Shown: positions 36,049 through 45,229, numbered from the stretch's first letter. The stretch is DNA of 64,000 nucleotides from Burkholderiaceae bacterium (GCA_019236735.1 JAFAIM010000029.1:1-64000), one strand, 5' to 3'. Program-made: numbers and translations. The notes: generated from the letters alone by a model not told the origin.

Positions 36049-37446
36049 ATGCAGGCACAGCGCGTCGCGTTGGTCGAGCTTCCCGACCCAGCGCTGCTGC
36101 GCCGCTTCGATAGGCTTGGCCCGCGATACACGTCGTATCCGACCGCGGACCGTTTTGTCGAGGCGTTCGACGATGTCGCGTTCGCCGGCTGGCTGCGTTC
36201 GCGCGCGGTGATGCCGGCTCGGCCTCTGTCCTTGTACGTCCACATCCCATTTTGCAACACGATCTGCTACTACTGCGCCTGCAACAAGGTGATCACGCGC
36301 GACCACCGCAAGGCGGTCGAGTACCTCGGCTGGCTCGAGCGCGAGGTGACCCTGGTCGCCGGCTATCTGGAGCCGCGCCCGGCGGTGGAGCAGTTGCACC
36401 TGGGTGGGGGCTCGCCCACGTATCTGTCCGACGAGGAGCTCGAGCGTCTGGTCGCGATGATCGGCGAGCGCTTCCGGTTGGAGCAGGGCGGTGAGTACGG
36501 TGTTGAGGTGGACCCGCGCACCGCTCCGCCCGAAAAGATTCGCGCGCTGGCTTCGCTCGGCTTCAACCGCCTGTCGGTCGGTGTGCAGGATTTCGATCCG
36601 GACGTGCAGCGCGCTGTGAACCGAATCCAGAGCTTCGAGATGACGCGCGCGACGATCGACGCCGCGCGCGAAGCCGGCTTCGAGTCGATCAACCTGGACC
36701 TGATCTATGGCCTGCCGAAGCAGAGCGGCGCATCGTTCGCCCGAACGCTTGGCCAGGTGCTCGAGATCGCGCCCGACCGCATCGCCCTGTACCACTACGC
36801 GCACCTGCCCGAGCGCTTCAAGCCACAGCGCCGCATCGAGGTGACCGAGCTGCCGTCGTCTGAGGACAAGCTCGCGATCATGATGCAGGCGATCACCCGG
36901 CTGACCGAGAGCGGTTACGAGTACGTAGGCATGGATCACTTCGCCAAGTCGAGCGATTCGCTGGCGCGCGCGCAGCGCCAAGGGCGGCTCCATCGCAACT
37001 TCCAGGGCTATAGCACGCGGCCCGATTGCGACCTGATCGGACTGGGCGTGTCGGCCATCAGCAAGGTCGGGCCGACCTATTCGCAGAACGCGCGTGCGCT
37101 CGACGAGTACTACGACCCGCTGCGCGCCGGCAGGCTTCCGACCGGGCGCGGCGTGCTTCTCGGCGCCGACGACCTGATCCGGCGTGCGGTGATCATGGCC
37201 TTGATGTGCCACTTTTCCGTTTCTAAGGAGTCGATCGAATCCGGCCACCTGGTGCGTTTCGACGAATATTTCCACCAGGAACTGGCCGAGCTCGCCCCGC
37301 TGGAACAAGAGGGGTTGGTCGAGAATTCCAGCGACTGGATCACCGTGACACCGCGCGGCAAGCTGCTGGTCCGCGCGATCGCGATGATCTTCGACCGCTA
37401 TCTGCGCGACGACCGGCGCCGGCGGCCGTATTCGAGGATCGTCTGA
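36049..37446 (+). CDS. hemN: Oxygen-independent coproporphyrinogen III dehydrogenase
   Basis: A 465-residue radical SAM enzyme that converts coproporphyrinogen III to protoporphyrinogen IX without oxygen, supplying heme for the cbb3 oxidase at low oxygen. The cluster motif is HIPFCNTICYYCACNK (C-x3-C-x2-C-x-C), preceded by GPRYTSYPTADRF and followed by LHLGGGSPTYL; NLDLIYGLP and YSTRPDCDLIGLG-type segments also match HemN. I chose ATG 36049, with AAGGA eight bases upstream; TTG 36046 is less likely. It is transcribed divergently from fnr across a shared Fnr box. Confidence 0.97.
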   Translation: MQAQRVALVELPDPALLRRFDRLGPRYTSYPTADRFVEAFDDVAFAGWLRSRAVMPARPLSLYVHIPFCNTICYYCACNKVITRDHRKAVEYLGWLEREVTLVAGYLEPRPAVEQLHLGGGSPTYLSDEELERLVAMIGERFRLEQGGEYGVEVDPRTAPPEKIRALASLGFNRLSVGVQDFDPDVQRAVNRIQSFEMTRATIDAAREAGFESINLDLIYGLPKQSGASFARTLGQVLEIAPDRIALYHYAHLPERFKPQRRIEVTELPSSEDKLAIMMQAITRLTESGYEYVGMDHFAKSSDSLARAQRQGRLHRNFQGYSTRPDCDLIGLGVSAISKVGPTYSQNARALDEYYDPLRAGRLPTGRGVLLGADDLIRRAVIMALMCHFSVSKESIESGHLVRFDEYFHQELAELAPLEQEGLVENSSDWITVTPRGKLLVRAIAMIFDRYLRDDRRRRPYSRIV

Positions 37447-37500
37447 GATGAAACACCGCGGCCGCTTTCACCGGGCCCGGTTCTTACTGGAGCCGGTGCA

Positions 37501-38232
37501 ATGACCGCGTTCGAGGCGCGCCTGGCGAGCGCGTTCCTGCTGGCGCTGCTGGGCGGGCTGCACTGCGCCGGAATGTGCGGCGGTTTTGTCGCGGCCCTGC
37601 ATGCGGCCGCACCGAAGCGCGCACCCGGCGTGCGCTTCGCGCTCGCCTACAACACCGGTCGCATCATGAGCTATTCGATGGCAGGAGCCGTGGCTGGCCT
37701 GCTCGGCGCGGGCCTGTTCGCGAGCCGGGTGCTGCCGCTGCAGGTGGCGCTGCTGTTGCTGGCGGCAGCGGTCCTGGTCGGCATCGCGTTTTCGCTGCTG
37801 GCCGGCACTGGCAAGCTACGCCGTCTCGAGCCGGTCGGCTCCGGGGTGTGGCGCCTTCTGCGGCCGCTCGCGCAGCGCACGTTTCCGCCCCGAAGCGCGG
37901 GCGGCGCACTGCTCACGGGCCTTGCCTGGGGCTGGATTCCGTGCGGCATGGTGTACGCGGCGCTGCCGCTTGCTCTGGTGGCCGGCGGTATTGTCCAGGG
38001 GGCGGCCGTGATGCTCGCTTTCGGCCTGGGAACGCTGCCCAACATGGCGGCGCTCGAAGCGGCTGCCTCACGCCTCGGCGATGCGCTCCGCGGCGGCGTA
38101 CGCGCGCGCTTGCAGCCTGCCGCCGGAGTCGTACTGCTGCTGTTCGCGCTCTCGGACCTGGCTCACGCGGCCCGCATCGCTGGCTGGCAGTCCACCGCGG
38201 TCGGCTGGCTTGCTTCCGTGTGCCACGGCTGA
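37501..38232 (+). CDS. TauE/SafE (UreH_2-like) membrane protein
   Basis: A 243-residue polytopic protein with about six hydrophobic segments, GGLHCAGMCGGF near residue 20 and WGWIPCGMVYAALPLA in the second half, the conserved Cys-containing motifs of the sulfite exporter/UreH_2 family. Members next to cbb3 genes are suspected to move metal or sulfur compounds in oxidase maturation, but this is inference from context. It follows hemN after 54 bases on the same strand and closes the microaerobic island. Confidence 0.86.
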   Translation: MTAFEARLASAFLLALLGGLHCAGMCGGFVAALHAAAPKRAPGVRFALAYNTGRIMSYSMAGAVAGLLGAGLFASRVLPLQVALLLLAAAVLVGIAFSLLAGTGKLRRLEPVGSGVWRLLRPLAQRTFPPRSAGGALLTGLAWGWIPCGMVYAALPLALVAGGIVQGAAVMLAFGLGTLPNMAALEAAASRLGDALRGGVRARLQPAAGVVLLLFALSDLAHAARIAGWQSTAVGWLASVCHG

Positions 38233-38412
38233 GCGCTCCGGGCTGCGCGGGCGTTGCTTCTCTGTCGCGCCGACCGAACGGCTCCGTCGAAGCCGGCGAC
38301 TGGGCCGGCCGCTTTCGGACCCATAGCAGACCCTGGACTCAGGAAGTTCACCGTCGAAAACCGGAGAGCGCAACGCCGGGCGCCTCCCATCTTCGGCGTG
38401 GACTGCGCGACG

Positions 38413-38667
38413 CTACTTCAATTCGTTCACTAGGGCAACGTAGCGCTTCATAGCGTCCTCGCTCGAGATGCCCCGAAGGCCGTTCCACGCGTCCCATTTC
38501 GCTTGCGCAACGAAATCCGTGATGCCGGGGCGCTCACCGCTCGCATCGCCGCTGCTGGACTGCTTGAACAGCGCATAGAGCTTGAGCAGCGTCGCGCCGT
38601 CCGGGCGCTCGGCCAGGTTCTTCGAATCGGCAACCGCACGATCGAACTGCTGCTTCAGGTCGTCCAT
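38413..38667 (-). CDS. Acyl-CoA-binding protein
   Basis: An 84-residue four-helix protein matching ACBP: YALFKQSSSGDASGERPG and AKWDAWNGLRGISSEDAM are the acyl-CoA-binding blocks, with KRYVALVNEL at the end. It should buffer or carry long-chain acyl-CoA in the cytosol. It is encoded alone, converging with the TauE-like gene across 180 bases in which I see no gene. Confidence 0.94.
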   Translation of the reverse strand: MDDLKQQFDRAVADSKNLAERPDGATLLKLYALFKQSSSGDASGERPGITDFVAQAKWDAWNGLRGISSEDAMKRYVALVNELK

Positions 38668-38839
38668 AGAGTTTCCTATCTTCTTATTGGACTCGCGCTA
38701 CTCGGGTTGCTACCATTTTTCGCCGGATCGCTGTTGATCAGCAGCGGAGATGGGAAATGATCGAGATGATCGCCTCCGGAGTGCCGAAAGGGCCACGACG
38801 AGGCCTGACGGTCTGCCCGTTAGCCGGCACCTTCCGAGG

Positions 38840-38867
38840 CGCCCTCGTTCGGATCGAGGCGAGGGCG
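38840..38867. repeat. 8-bp stem-loop upstream of alaS
   Basis: CGCCCTCG (38840-38847) pairs perfectly with CGAGGGCG (38860-38867) across a 12-base loop, 40 bases before the alaS start. It could end transcription from upstream or act as an operator. It is not followed by a T run. Confidence 0.4.
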
Positions 38868-38907
38868 TCTGCGTTTCTGGGGGACTCCGCCCAGTATCAT
38901 TGGCCAC

Positions 38908-41550
38908 ATGCGCAGCTCCGAGATCCGCGAGCGTTTCCTGAAATTCTTCGAAGCCAACGGCCACACGGTCGTTCGCGCCTCCTCGCTCGTTCCCGCCAAC
39001 GACCCGACCCTGCTGTTCACCAATTCCGGAATGGTGCAGTTCAAGGACGTGTTCACGGGGCGGGAGACCCGGCCCTACAAGCGCGCCACGACTGCGCAGA
39101 AATCGCTGCGCGCCGGCGGCAAGCACAACGACTTGGAGAACGTGGGCTACACGGCGCGGCATCACACGTTCTTCGAGATGCTGGGCAACTTCAGTTTCGG
39201 CGACTACTTCAAGCGCGAGGCAATCCGCTACGCCTGGCAACTGCTGACCCGCGAATACCGGCTGCCGCCCGACAAGCTGTGGGTGACAGTCTACATCGAT
39301 GACGACGAGGCCTACTCGATCTGGACCGGCGAGATCGGCGTGCCTGCTGAGCGCTGCATCCGGGTCGGCGACAAGCCGGATCAGCCGAAGTACATGTCGG
39401 ACAATTTCTGGCAAATGGCCGACACCGGACCTTGCGGCCCCTGCACTGAGATTTTCTACGACCATGGTCCCGGAATCGCCGGCGGCCCTCCGGGCTCGGC
39501 CGACGCCGAGGGCGACCGCTTCATCGAGATCTGGAACCTGGTGTTCATGCAATTCGACCGCGACGCCGCGGGCACCATGACGCCATTGCCACGCCCGTGC
39601 GTGGATACCGGCATGGGCTTGGAACGGCTGGCAGCGGTGCTACAGGGGGTCCATAGCAACTACGAGATCGATCTTTTCCGGGCGCTGATCGCAGCGGCAG
39701 CGCGCGCAAGCGGCACACGCGACCTGGCGGACAACTCGCTGAAAGTGATCGCCGACCACATTCGCGCGTGTGCGTTCCTGGTGGCCGACGGTGTGATCCC
39801 AGGCAACGAGGGGCGCGGCTATGTGCTGCGCCGGATCGTGCGACGGGCGCTGCGGCACGGCTACAAGCTCGGGCGTCGCAAGCCCTTTTTCTACTCGCTG
39901 GCGGCCGACCTGGTGCGCGAAATGGGCAACGCCTACCCGGAGCTGGTCGAGGGCCTACCGCGGATCGAGGCCGTTCTACTGCAGGAGGAGCAGCGCTTCG
40001 GCGAGACGCTCGAAAATGGAATGAAGATCCTGGAGGCCGCGCTCGGCCAGCTGCGCAGCGGAGATGCGCGGATGCTCGACGGTGAAACCGCTTTCGTCCT
40101 GTACGACACGCACGGCTTCCCGGTCGACCTCACTGCCGATATCGCGCGCGAACGTGGCTTCACGGTCGACATGGCGGGTTTCGAGCGCGCGATGGAGCGC
40201 CAGCGCGAGCAAGCGCGCGCTGAAGGACGGTTCCGGATGAGCGCGGCACTCGGATACGACGGCGACCGCACCCGTTTCGTCGGCTACGAGCACCTGCGCG
40301 CGCACGGGAAGGTCGTGGCTCTGTACGCGGAGGGTGTCGCGGTTGCGAGCCTGCGCGGCGGGCAAACCGGCGTGGTCGTTCTCGACACGACGCCGTTTTA
40401 CGCCGAGGGTGGCGGGCAGGTCGGAGACCGCGGCGAGCTGGCCGGTACCGGCGGGACGTTCCGCGTCGACGACACACAGAAGATCCAGTCCGACGTGTTC
40501 GGTCATCACGGCGCGGTCATGACCGGCTCGCTGCGTGTGGGCGACACGGTCGAGGCGCGAGTCAACGGCGATTTGCGCGTGCGCACGATGCTGAACCACT
40601 CGGCCACCCACCTGATGCACGCCGCGCTGCGCGCGGTATTGGGTACGCACGTCCAGCAGAAGGGCTCGCTGGTGGACGAGCAGCGCACGCGCTTCGACTT
40701 CTCGCACGACAAGGCGATGACCCCGGACGAGATCCGGCGCTTGGAGGCGATCGTGAACGGCGCGATCCGGGCCGACGCCCCGGTCAGCGCCAACGTGATG
40801 AAGTTCGACGATGCGATCCGCTCCGGCGCCCTGGCATTCTTCGGCGACAAATACGGCGACGAGGTGCGGGTGATCTCGATGGGCGAGGGTGGCGAAAACC
40901 TCTCGACCGAGCTGTGCGGGGGCACGCACGTGCAACGCACCGGCCAGATCGGGCTGTTCAAAGTGGTTGCGGAAAGCGGGATCGCCTCGGGAGTTCGGCG
41001 CATCGAGGCCGTGACCGGCGCAGGCGCGCTCGATTACGTCCAGTGGCTCGACGCGCGCATGGCGCATATCGCTGCGCTCGTTCGCAGCCCGCTCGCCGAG
41101 ACGGGCGAGCGGATCGAGCAGATCCTGGAAGAGGTGAAGGCGCATGAAAAGGAAATCGCGCGGCTGAAGAGCCGCCTGGCCGCGGGGCAGGGCGACGAGC
41201 TGGCGATGCGTGCGGTCGAGGTGAAATCCGGTGTCAAGGTGCTGGCGGCGACGCTCGACGGCGCTGACGCCCGCACGCTGCGGGAGACTCTCGACCAGTT
41301 GAAGAACAAGCTCAAGAGCGCGGCGATCGTGCTGGCGAGCGTCGAAAATGGCAAAGTCCAGATCGCAGCCGGTGTCACGCAAGACGCGGTCGGAAAGATC
41401 AAGGCCGGCGAGCTGGCAAATTTTGTCGCCTCGCAGGTTGGCGGCAAGGGTGGCGGGCGGCCCGACATGGCGATGGCCGGCGGAAACGATCCGGGGCCGC
41501 TAGCGGCAGCGCTCGAGCGTGTGCCGGCGTGGGTGGCGGATCGTTTGTGA
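38908..41550 (+). CDS. alaS: Alanyl-tRNA synthetase
   Basis: An 880-residue class II synthetase of normal length. The catalytic domain starts with the motif [13 protein letters not shown] and [21 protein letters not shown]; the editing domain has [11 protein letters not shown] near 565 and CGGTHV near 670; a C-terminal C-Ala domain ends with [12 protein letters not shown]. There is no Shine-Dalgarno sequence before ATG 38908, and a -10-like TATCAT sits at 38895-38900, so the transcript may begin at or near the start codon. The TusA-like gene begins 39 bases downstream. Confidence 0.98.
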   Translation: MRSSEIRERFLKFFEANGHTVVRASSLVPANDPTLLFTNSGMVQFKDVFTGRETRPYKRATTAQKSLRAGGKHNDLENVGYTARHHTFFEMLGNFSFGDYFKREAIRYAWQLLTREYRLPPDKLWVTVYIDDDEAYSIWTGEIGVPAERCIRVGDKPDQPKYMSDNFWQMADTGPCGPCTEIFYDHGPGIAGGPPGSADAEGDRFIEIWNLVFMQFDRDAAGTMTPLPRPCVDTGMGLERLAAVLQGVHSNYEIDLFRALIAAAARASGTRDLADNSLKVIADHIRACAFLVADGVIPGNEGRGYVLRRIVRRALRHGYKLGRRKPFFYSLAADLVREMGNAYPELVEGLPRIEAVLLQEEQRFGETLENGMKILEAALGQLRSGDARMLDGETAFVLYDTHGFPVDLTADIARERGFTVDMAGFERAMERQREQARAEGRFRMSAALGYDGDRTRFVGYEHLRAHGKVVALYAEGVAVASLRGGQTGVVVLDTTPFYAEGGGQVGDRGELAGTGGTFRVDDTQKIQSDVFGHHGAVMTGSLRVGDTVEARVNGDLRVRTMLNHSATHLMHAALRAVLGTHVQQKGSLVDEQRTRFDFSHDKAMTPDEIRRLEAIVNGAIRADAPVSANVMKFDDAIRSGALAFFGDKYGDEVRVISMGEGGENLSTELCGGTHVQRTGQIGLFKVVAESGIASGVRRIEAVTGAGALDYVQWLDARMAHIAALVRSPLAETGERIEQILEEVKAHEKEIARLKSRLAAGQGDELAMRAVEVKSGVKVLAATLDGADARTLRETLDQLKNKLKSAAIVLASVENGKVQIAAGVTQDAVGKIKAGELANFVASQVGGKGGGRPDMAMAGGNDPGPLAAALERVPAWVADRL

Positions 41551-41589
41551 TGCAGGCGATCCGCGACCCGTTCTTGGCAAGGAGCTGCG

Positions 41590-41847
41590 ATGACCTCGGA
41601 ACCCACCGGAATGATCCTGGAGGAGTACGACCGCGAGGTCGATGCGCGCGGGCTCGCGTGCCCCCTGCCAATCTTGCGCGCCAAGAAGGCGCTGGCCGAG
41701 ATGCAGAGCGGTCAGATCCTGAAGATCGTGTGTACCGACCGCGGGTCGGTTCGCGATTTCCAGGCGTTCGCCAAGCAAACCGGCAACGATCTGCTGCGCC
41801 AGGTCACGGCCGAGACGGAATATGTGCATTTCCTGCGCCGGCGCTGA
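41590..41847 (+). CDS. TusA/SirA family sulfur-carrier protein
   Basis: An 85-residue protein with the active-site motif GLACPLPILRAKKAL (CPxP near residue 25), the hallmark of the TusA/YeeD/YedF family that relays persulfide sulfur for tRNA thiolation, molybdenum cofactor or sulfur oxidation. GGA lies upstream of ATG 41590. Genes of the tus relay are absent here, so TusA itself cannot be distinguished from paralogues. It follows alaS and precedes the anchored protein on the same strand. Confidence 0.93.
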   Translation: MTSEPTGMILEEYDREVDARGLACPLPILRAKKALAEMQSGQILKIVCTDRGSVRDFQAFAKQTGNDLLRQVTAETEYVHFLRRR

Positions 41848-41884
41848 TGAATTGGGTGTTAGAGGCCACTAAGGAGCGGTCGCG

Positions 41885-42319
41885 TTGAGACGCGTTCTCT
41901 GGTCTGCTGTGCTGGTCCTGGTCTGCGTTGTCGCGGCGTACGGCTTCGTGGTCACAAGCTGGAGCTATTCCACCGGCGAGCGCGCAGGTTGGATCCAGAA
42001 GTTCAGCCGCAAGGGTTGGCTGTGCAAGACGTGGGAAGGCGAGATGGCGATGATCACGATGCCGGGCACGGTTCCGGAGAAGTTCGCCTTCACCGTCCAC
42101 GATGACCAGGTAGTGGAGCAGATCCGTCAGTCGATGGGAAAGCGCGTATCGCTGAGCTACGCGCAGAAAAAGTTCCTGCCGTCGAGCTGCTTCGGTGATA
42201 CCGAGTACTGGATCACCGAGGTGCACGTGCTGGCTGACGTGCCGCCGGTGCCCGGCGCCGTTCCGGCTATGCCGGAGCCTGGCGTCCAGCCGCAACCGGT
42301 CGCCCCCCGCAACCCGTAG
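41885..42319 (+). CDS. Membrane-anchored conserved protein, C-terminus frameshifted
   Basis: A 144-residue protein with one N-terminal helix (LWSAVLVLVCVVAAYGFVV), then a conserved periplasmic domain containing SYSTGERAGWIQKFSRKGW and GEMAMITMPG. I recognise it as a family of unknown function in betaproteobacteria, sometimes misnamed 6-phosphogluconate dehydrogenase. The tail is Pro/Gln/Val-rich and stops at TAG 42317. One extra C in the C6 run at 42303-42308 would continue the same Pro-Gln-Ala pattern for 24 residues to a TGA at 42388-42390. The gene is therefore probably truncated by a 1-base loss, or phase-variable. Confidence 0.8.
   Translation: MRRVLWSAVLVLVCVVAAYGFVVTSWSYSTGERAGWIQKFSRKGWLCKTWEGEMAMITMPGTVPEKFAFTVHDDQVVEQIRQSMGKRVSLSYAQKKFLPSSCFGDTEYWITEVHVLADVPPVPGAVPAMPEPGVQPQPVAPRNP
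42303..42308 (+). other. C6 homopolymer at a reading-frame break
   Basis: Six cytosines in the proline-rich tail of the preceding gene. A seventh would restore a continuous frame with the same composition (PPQPVAPPQVQPQP) ending at 42390. Short C runs can slip during replication, so this is a candidate contingency locus or a sequencing error. Confidence 0.5.
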
Positions 42320-42418
42320 CGCCGCCGCAAGTCCAGCCGCAACCCGCGGCACCGCCACAGTCCGGGACCTCACCGCAGCCCGCCCGCTGAGCGTCGACAG
42401 CGAACGCCAAAGCCGCCG

Positions 42419-42832
42419 CTAGTTGGCGTAGTCGTACAGGGGTTTGCCCTTGTCGACGATGTGCACCGTGAAGAGCTTCAGCGAGGTGTCGCCGACCACC
42501 TTGAACCCGGAGTGCTTGACGTCGCGCAGGTTCAGGATCGTGCTGCCGGTGGCGATCGTGCGCTCCTGCTGATCCATCCCCACCACCCGTGCGCCCTGAA
42601 TGACGTAAGCCGCCTCGACGCCGTGGTGCGAGTGCACCGCGTTGCCCTGACCCGACTTGTATTCGGCGATGGAAGCGATCACTTCCATTCCGGGAGCGCC
42701 GCTCAGGTCGGCACGTTTCTGTTCCACTCGTTGAGGCGAGTCGCTGCCCGTCTGCGCGACGAGTCCCGTCCCGAAACCCAGACCGAACAGCACGATTGCC
42801 GCGATGCCCTGGAAGACGACGTTCTTGCGCAT
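42419..42832 (-). CDS. Exported small cupin protein
   Basis: A 137-residue protein with a signal sequence (VVFQGIAAIVLFGLGFGTGL) followed by a single cupin barrel: VHSHHGVEAAYVIQGARVVG carries the His/Glu metal ligands and LRDVKHSGFKVVGD the second block. It probably binds a metal and a small molecule in the periplasm; the reaction is unknown. I chose ATG 42832 because GGGAG lies just upstream; the longer frame runs through the neighbouring promoter. It is divergent from the ABC operon, about 100 bases from its -35 box, so it could share control. Confidence 0.82.
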   Translation of the reverse strand: MRKNVVFQGIAAIVLFGLGFGTGLVAQTGSDSPQRVEQKRADLSGAPGMEVIASIAEYKSGQGNAVHSHHGVEAAYVIQGARVVGMDQQERTIATGSTILNLRDVKHSGFKVVGDTSLKLFTVHIVDKGKPLYDYAN

Positions 42833-42936
42833 GACCAACTCCCCGCAGGTGGTGAAGAGCGGCCAGTATCCGGCTCGATTGGCGTGACGGTCAACGCGGG
42901 CGCAGTGGTCTGGTAACCGCTCTTTTCGTACCCCTC

Positions 42937-42966
42937 TTGACAGGGTACCAATCGGTACCGTATTCT
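42937..42966 (+). promoter_or_regulatory. Sigma-70 promoter of the ABC/LolA-like operon
   Basis: A perfect -35 box TTGACA (42937-42942) is followed after 18 bases by TATTCT (42961-42966) as the -10, giving a predicted start near 42973. The spacer is occupied by the first operator palindrome, so a bound repressor would block polymerase directly. Confidence 0.72.
42944..42959. promoter_or_regulatory. Operator 1: GGTACC inverted pair inside the promoter spacer
   Basis: GGTACCAATCGGTACC is a 16-base element with two GGTACC half-sites 10 bases apart, lying wholly between the -35 and -10 boxes. It is the reverse complement of operator 2 except at one position. The TetR-family protein encoded at 47579 is the likely ligand. 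Confidence 0.7.
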
Positions 42967-42976
42967 GCGCTGCGTT

Positions 42977-42992
42977 GGTACCGAATGGTACC
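42977..42992. promoter_or_regulatory. Operator 2: GGTACC inverted pair just after the transcript start
   Basis: GGTACCGAATGGTACC repeats operator 1 in opposite orientation with 15 of 16 bases conserved, with centres 33 bases apart (about three helical turns). It covers the first transcribed bases, a typical repressor position, and would allow cooperative binding of two dimers on one DNA face. Confidence 0.7.
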
Positions 42993-43038
42993 GGAACTGG
43001 AACTGAAGCCCGCAACGAATCGAACGGAGGTGGTCAAG

Positions 43039-43776
43039 ATGGCAATCCAGGCAGCTTCAGAGGCGAGGGCGGTCGCCGCCGTCGCGCGATCGACAGTCGT
43101 GCGGCTGCAGCGGGTCGCCCGGACATACCGGTCCGGAGCGGTCGATGTGGCCGCGCTGAAAGGAATCAGTCTCGAAATTCCGTCCGACCGCTTCTCGGTC
43201 GTGATCGGCGCCTCCGGCAGCGGCAAGACGACGCTGCTGAACATCATCGGCGCGATCGACTCGCCCAGTGCGGGGACGGTCGAGGTGTGCGGTCAGGATC
43301 TGGCCCAGATGGGCGACGACTCCATCTCCGATTTCCGTGCCCGCAATATCGGCTTCATCTTTCAGACGTTCAGCCTGGTGCCCGTCCTTTCCGCTTATGA
43401 AAACGTCGAGTATCCATTGCTGCTGGTCGGAATGCCGGCGGCCGAACGGCGCACCCGCACACTGTCGATGCTCGAGGCGGTGGGACTCTCGGCGCACGCG
43501 CACCGTCGACCCAACGAGCTATCGGGCGGCCAGCGCCAACGGGTCGCGATCGCGCGCGCGCTCGTCAAAGGACCGCAACTGGTACTGGCCGACGAACCAA
43601 CGGCCAACTTGGATTCGGCCACCGGCGCATCGATCATCGAGTTGATGCGCCGTGTGCAAGAACAGTCGCGAACGACATTCATTTTTGCCACCCACGACGC
43701 GCAACTGATGTCGCATGCGGACGAGGTCTTCGCGATCCGCGACGGGCAACTGATCGAACACAGGAGCGGAAAATGA
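43039..43776 (+). CDS. ABC transporter ATPase (LolD/MacB class)
   Basis: A 245-residue ATPase with Walker A GASGSGKTTLL, Q-loop FQTFSLVPVL, signature LSGGQRQRVAIARAL, Walker B LVLADEPTANLD and H-loop ATHD. It belongs to the LolD/MacB/FtsE group that powers FtsX-type permeases, typically mechanotransmission machines for lipoproteins or toxins. I chose ATG 43039 because GGAGG lies 11 bases upstream. Its stop overlaps the permease start as ATGA. Expression probably depends on the operator-bearing promoter 70 bases upstream. Confidence 0.94.
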   Translation: MAIQAASEARAVAAVARSTVVRLQRVARTYRSGAVDVAALKGISLEIPSDRFSVVIGASGSGKTTLLNIIGAIDSPSAGTVEVCGQDLAQMGDDSISDFRARNIGFIFQTFSLVPVLSAYENVEYPLLLVGMPAAERRTRTLSMLEAVGLSAHAHRRPNELSGGQRQRVAIARALVKGPQLVLADEPTANLDSATGASIIELMRRVQEQSRTTFIFATHDAQLMSHADEVFAIRDGQLIEHRSGK

Positions 43777-45188
43777 AAATGCTGCTGAAAGTCGCATTCC
43801 GGAACATGCTGCGCAACCGGCGCCGCTCGATGATGACCGGCTCTGCGGTGGCAGCCGGCGCGCTGGCGATGCTGCTGTTCGGCGGTTTCGTGTCGTACAT
43901 CTTCGCCGGACTGGAGACGAACAACGTCCAGCGCATCGGCCACCTGACCGTGTTCCGCAACGGTTACTTCCTGGTCGGCGCGGGCAACCCCGCCGCGTAC
44001 GGGATCGAGCACTACCCGGACGTGATCCGGCTGATCCGGGACGACCCCAAGGTCGGGCCGATGATCCGGGTGATCACTCCCACCCAGTCACTGCTCGGAA
44101 TCGCCGGCAACTTCAGCGGCGATGTCGAAGCGACCAAGACCTTTCTCGGTGTCGGACTGATTCCGTCGGACCGCGACCGGATGCGCCAATGGGATGAATT
44201 CCGGATAGGGCAGGTGTATCCGCCCGATCCGCGTCTGTCCGACGGCGATTCGGCGCGAGGACTGGTCGGTGTCGGGATTGCTCGAATCCTCGGCCTGTGC
44301 AAGCCGCTGACGTTGTCGGACTGCCCAGCCACGCAGCTGGCGGCGTCAAGCGCTGGCTCCGCGGCTGCGGCCGCGCCACAGCATCAGGATCTGACGGATC
44401 TGGCGCTGCGCGATGCCGATCCCGCTGTGTCGAAATCGGCGGGTTTGCCGCGGATCGATCTGCTGGCCGCGACCGCCGGTGGCGCGCCCAACGTCGTGAG
44501 CATGGTGGTCGGCGGCGCAGAAGCGCAGGGCGCCAAGGAGCTCGACGACAACTTCATCGCGATGCCGCTGCCGCTCGCCCAGCAACTCGTGTACGGGCGT
44601 AGCGAGCATCGAGTGACCGGAATCGTTCTTCAGCTCAACCGCAGCGAGGATTTGAAAGCGGCACGCGCCCGGCTGACGGCACTGTTCCAGCAGAACCAGC
44701 TGGACCTGGACGTGCGCGACTTCGGCGAGCTTGCGCCGTTCTACGTCCAGGTTGTCGCGATGTTCAGCTCGATCTTCCTGTTCATTGCATTGGTGATGGC
44801 GGTGATCGTGCTGTTTGCCGTGATCAACACGATGACGATGAACGTGATGGAACGCACCAACGAGATCGGCACCGTTCGAGCGATGGGCGTCCGCCGTGGC
44901 GGAATCCGGCGTCAGTTCATCGTTGAGGGATGGCTGATCGGAGCCATCGGCGCCACGGTCGGCGCCGTGCTCGCCATCGCGATCGCCACGCTGATCAACC
45001 ATGCCGGCCTGACCTGGATTCCACCCGCCAACGCCACCGCAGTTCCGCTGCGCCTGGACGTTGTCGGTCGCCCGCTGCTGGTGGCCGGCGCCTGGATCGG
45101 ACTCGTCGCCGTGGCAACGATTGCAGCACTTCTTCCGGCCAATCGGGCCGCCCGTCTTCCGGTCGTCGATGCGCTGAGGCACGTATGA
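43773..45188 (+). CDS. FtsX-like ABC permease (LolC/E-MacB class)
   Basis: A 471-residue permease with an N-terminal helix (near 20-45), a large periplasmic domain (about 50-335) and three C-terminal helices starting at FSSIFLFIALVMAVIVLFAV, the FtsX arrangement. MERTNEIGTVRAMGVRR is the cytosolic coupling segment conserved in LolC/E and MacB. The periplasmic domain contains an Ala/Ser/Gln-rich stretch (about 195-210) that looks like a flexible linker. It is coupled to the ATPase upstream and to the LolA-like gene downstream by ATGA overlaps, so the three should form one machine. Confidence 0.93.
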   Translation: MKMLLKVAFRNMLRNRRRSMMTGSAVAAGALAMLLFGGFVSYIFAGLETNNVQRIGHLTVFRNGYFLVGAGNPAAYGIEHYPDVIRLIRDDPKVGPMIRVITPTQSLLGIAGNFSGDVEATKTFLGVGLIPSDRDRMRQWDEFRIGQVYPPDPRLSDGDSARGLVGVGIARILGLCKPLTLSDCPATQLAASSAGSAAAAAPQHQDLTDLALRDADPAVSKSAGLPRIDLLAATAGGAPNVVSMVVGGAEAQGAKELDDNFIAMPLPLAQQLVYGRSEHRVTGIVLQLNRSEDLKAARARLTALFQQNQLDLDVRDFGELAPFYVQVVAMFSSIFLFIALVMAVIVLFAVINTMTMNVMERTNEIGTVRAMGVRRGGIRRQFIVEGWLIGAIGATVGAVLAIAIATLINHAGLTWIPPANATAVPLRLDVVGRPLLVAGAWIGLVAVATIAALLPANRAARLPVVDALRHV

Positions 45189-45229
45189 ACCAAGCACATA
45201 TGAACCAAGCACCCATGAACCAGGCACAC
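45185..45229 (+). repeat. Three 15-bp tandem repeats, each with an ATG
   Basis: Units start at 45185, 45200 and 45215; each begins ATGAACCA and differs from the next by two or three bases. All three ATGs are in frame with the LolA-like gene. Expansion or loss would change N-terminal length without breaking the frame. Confidence 0.75.

Noticed and set aside
35874-36260. N-terminal extension of Fnr to 376 residues
   Set aside because: It would run through the Fnr box and antisense to hemN; the GTG at 35873 gives the usual length and cysteine numbering.
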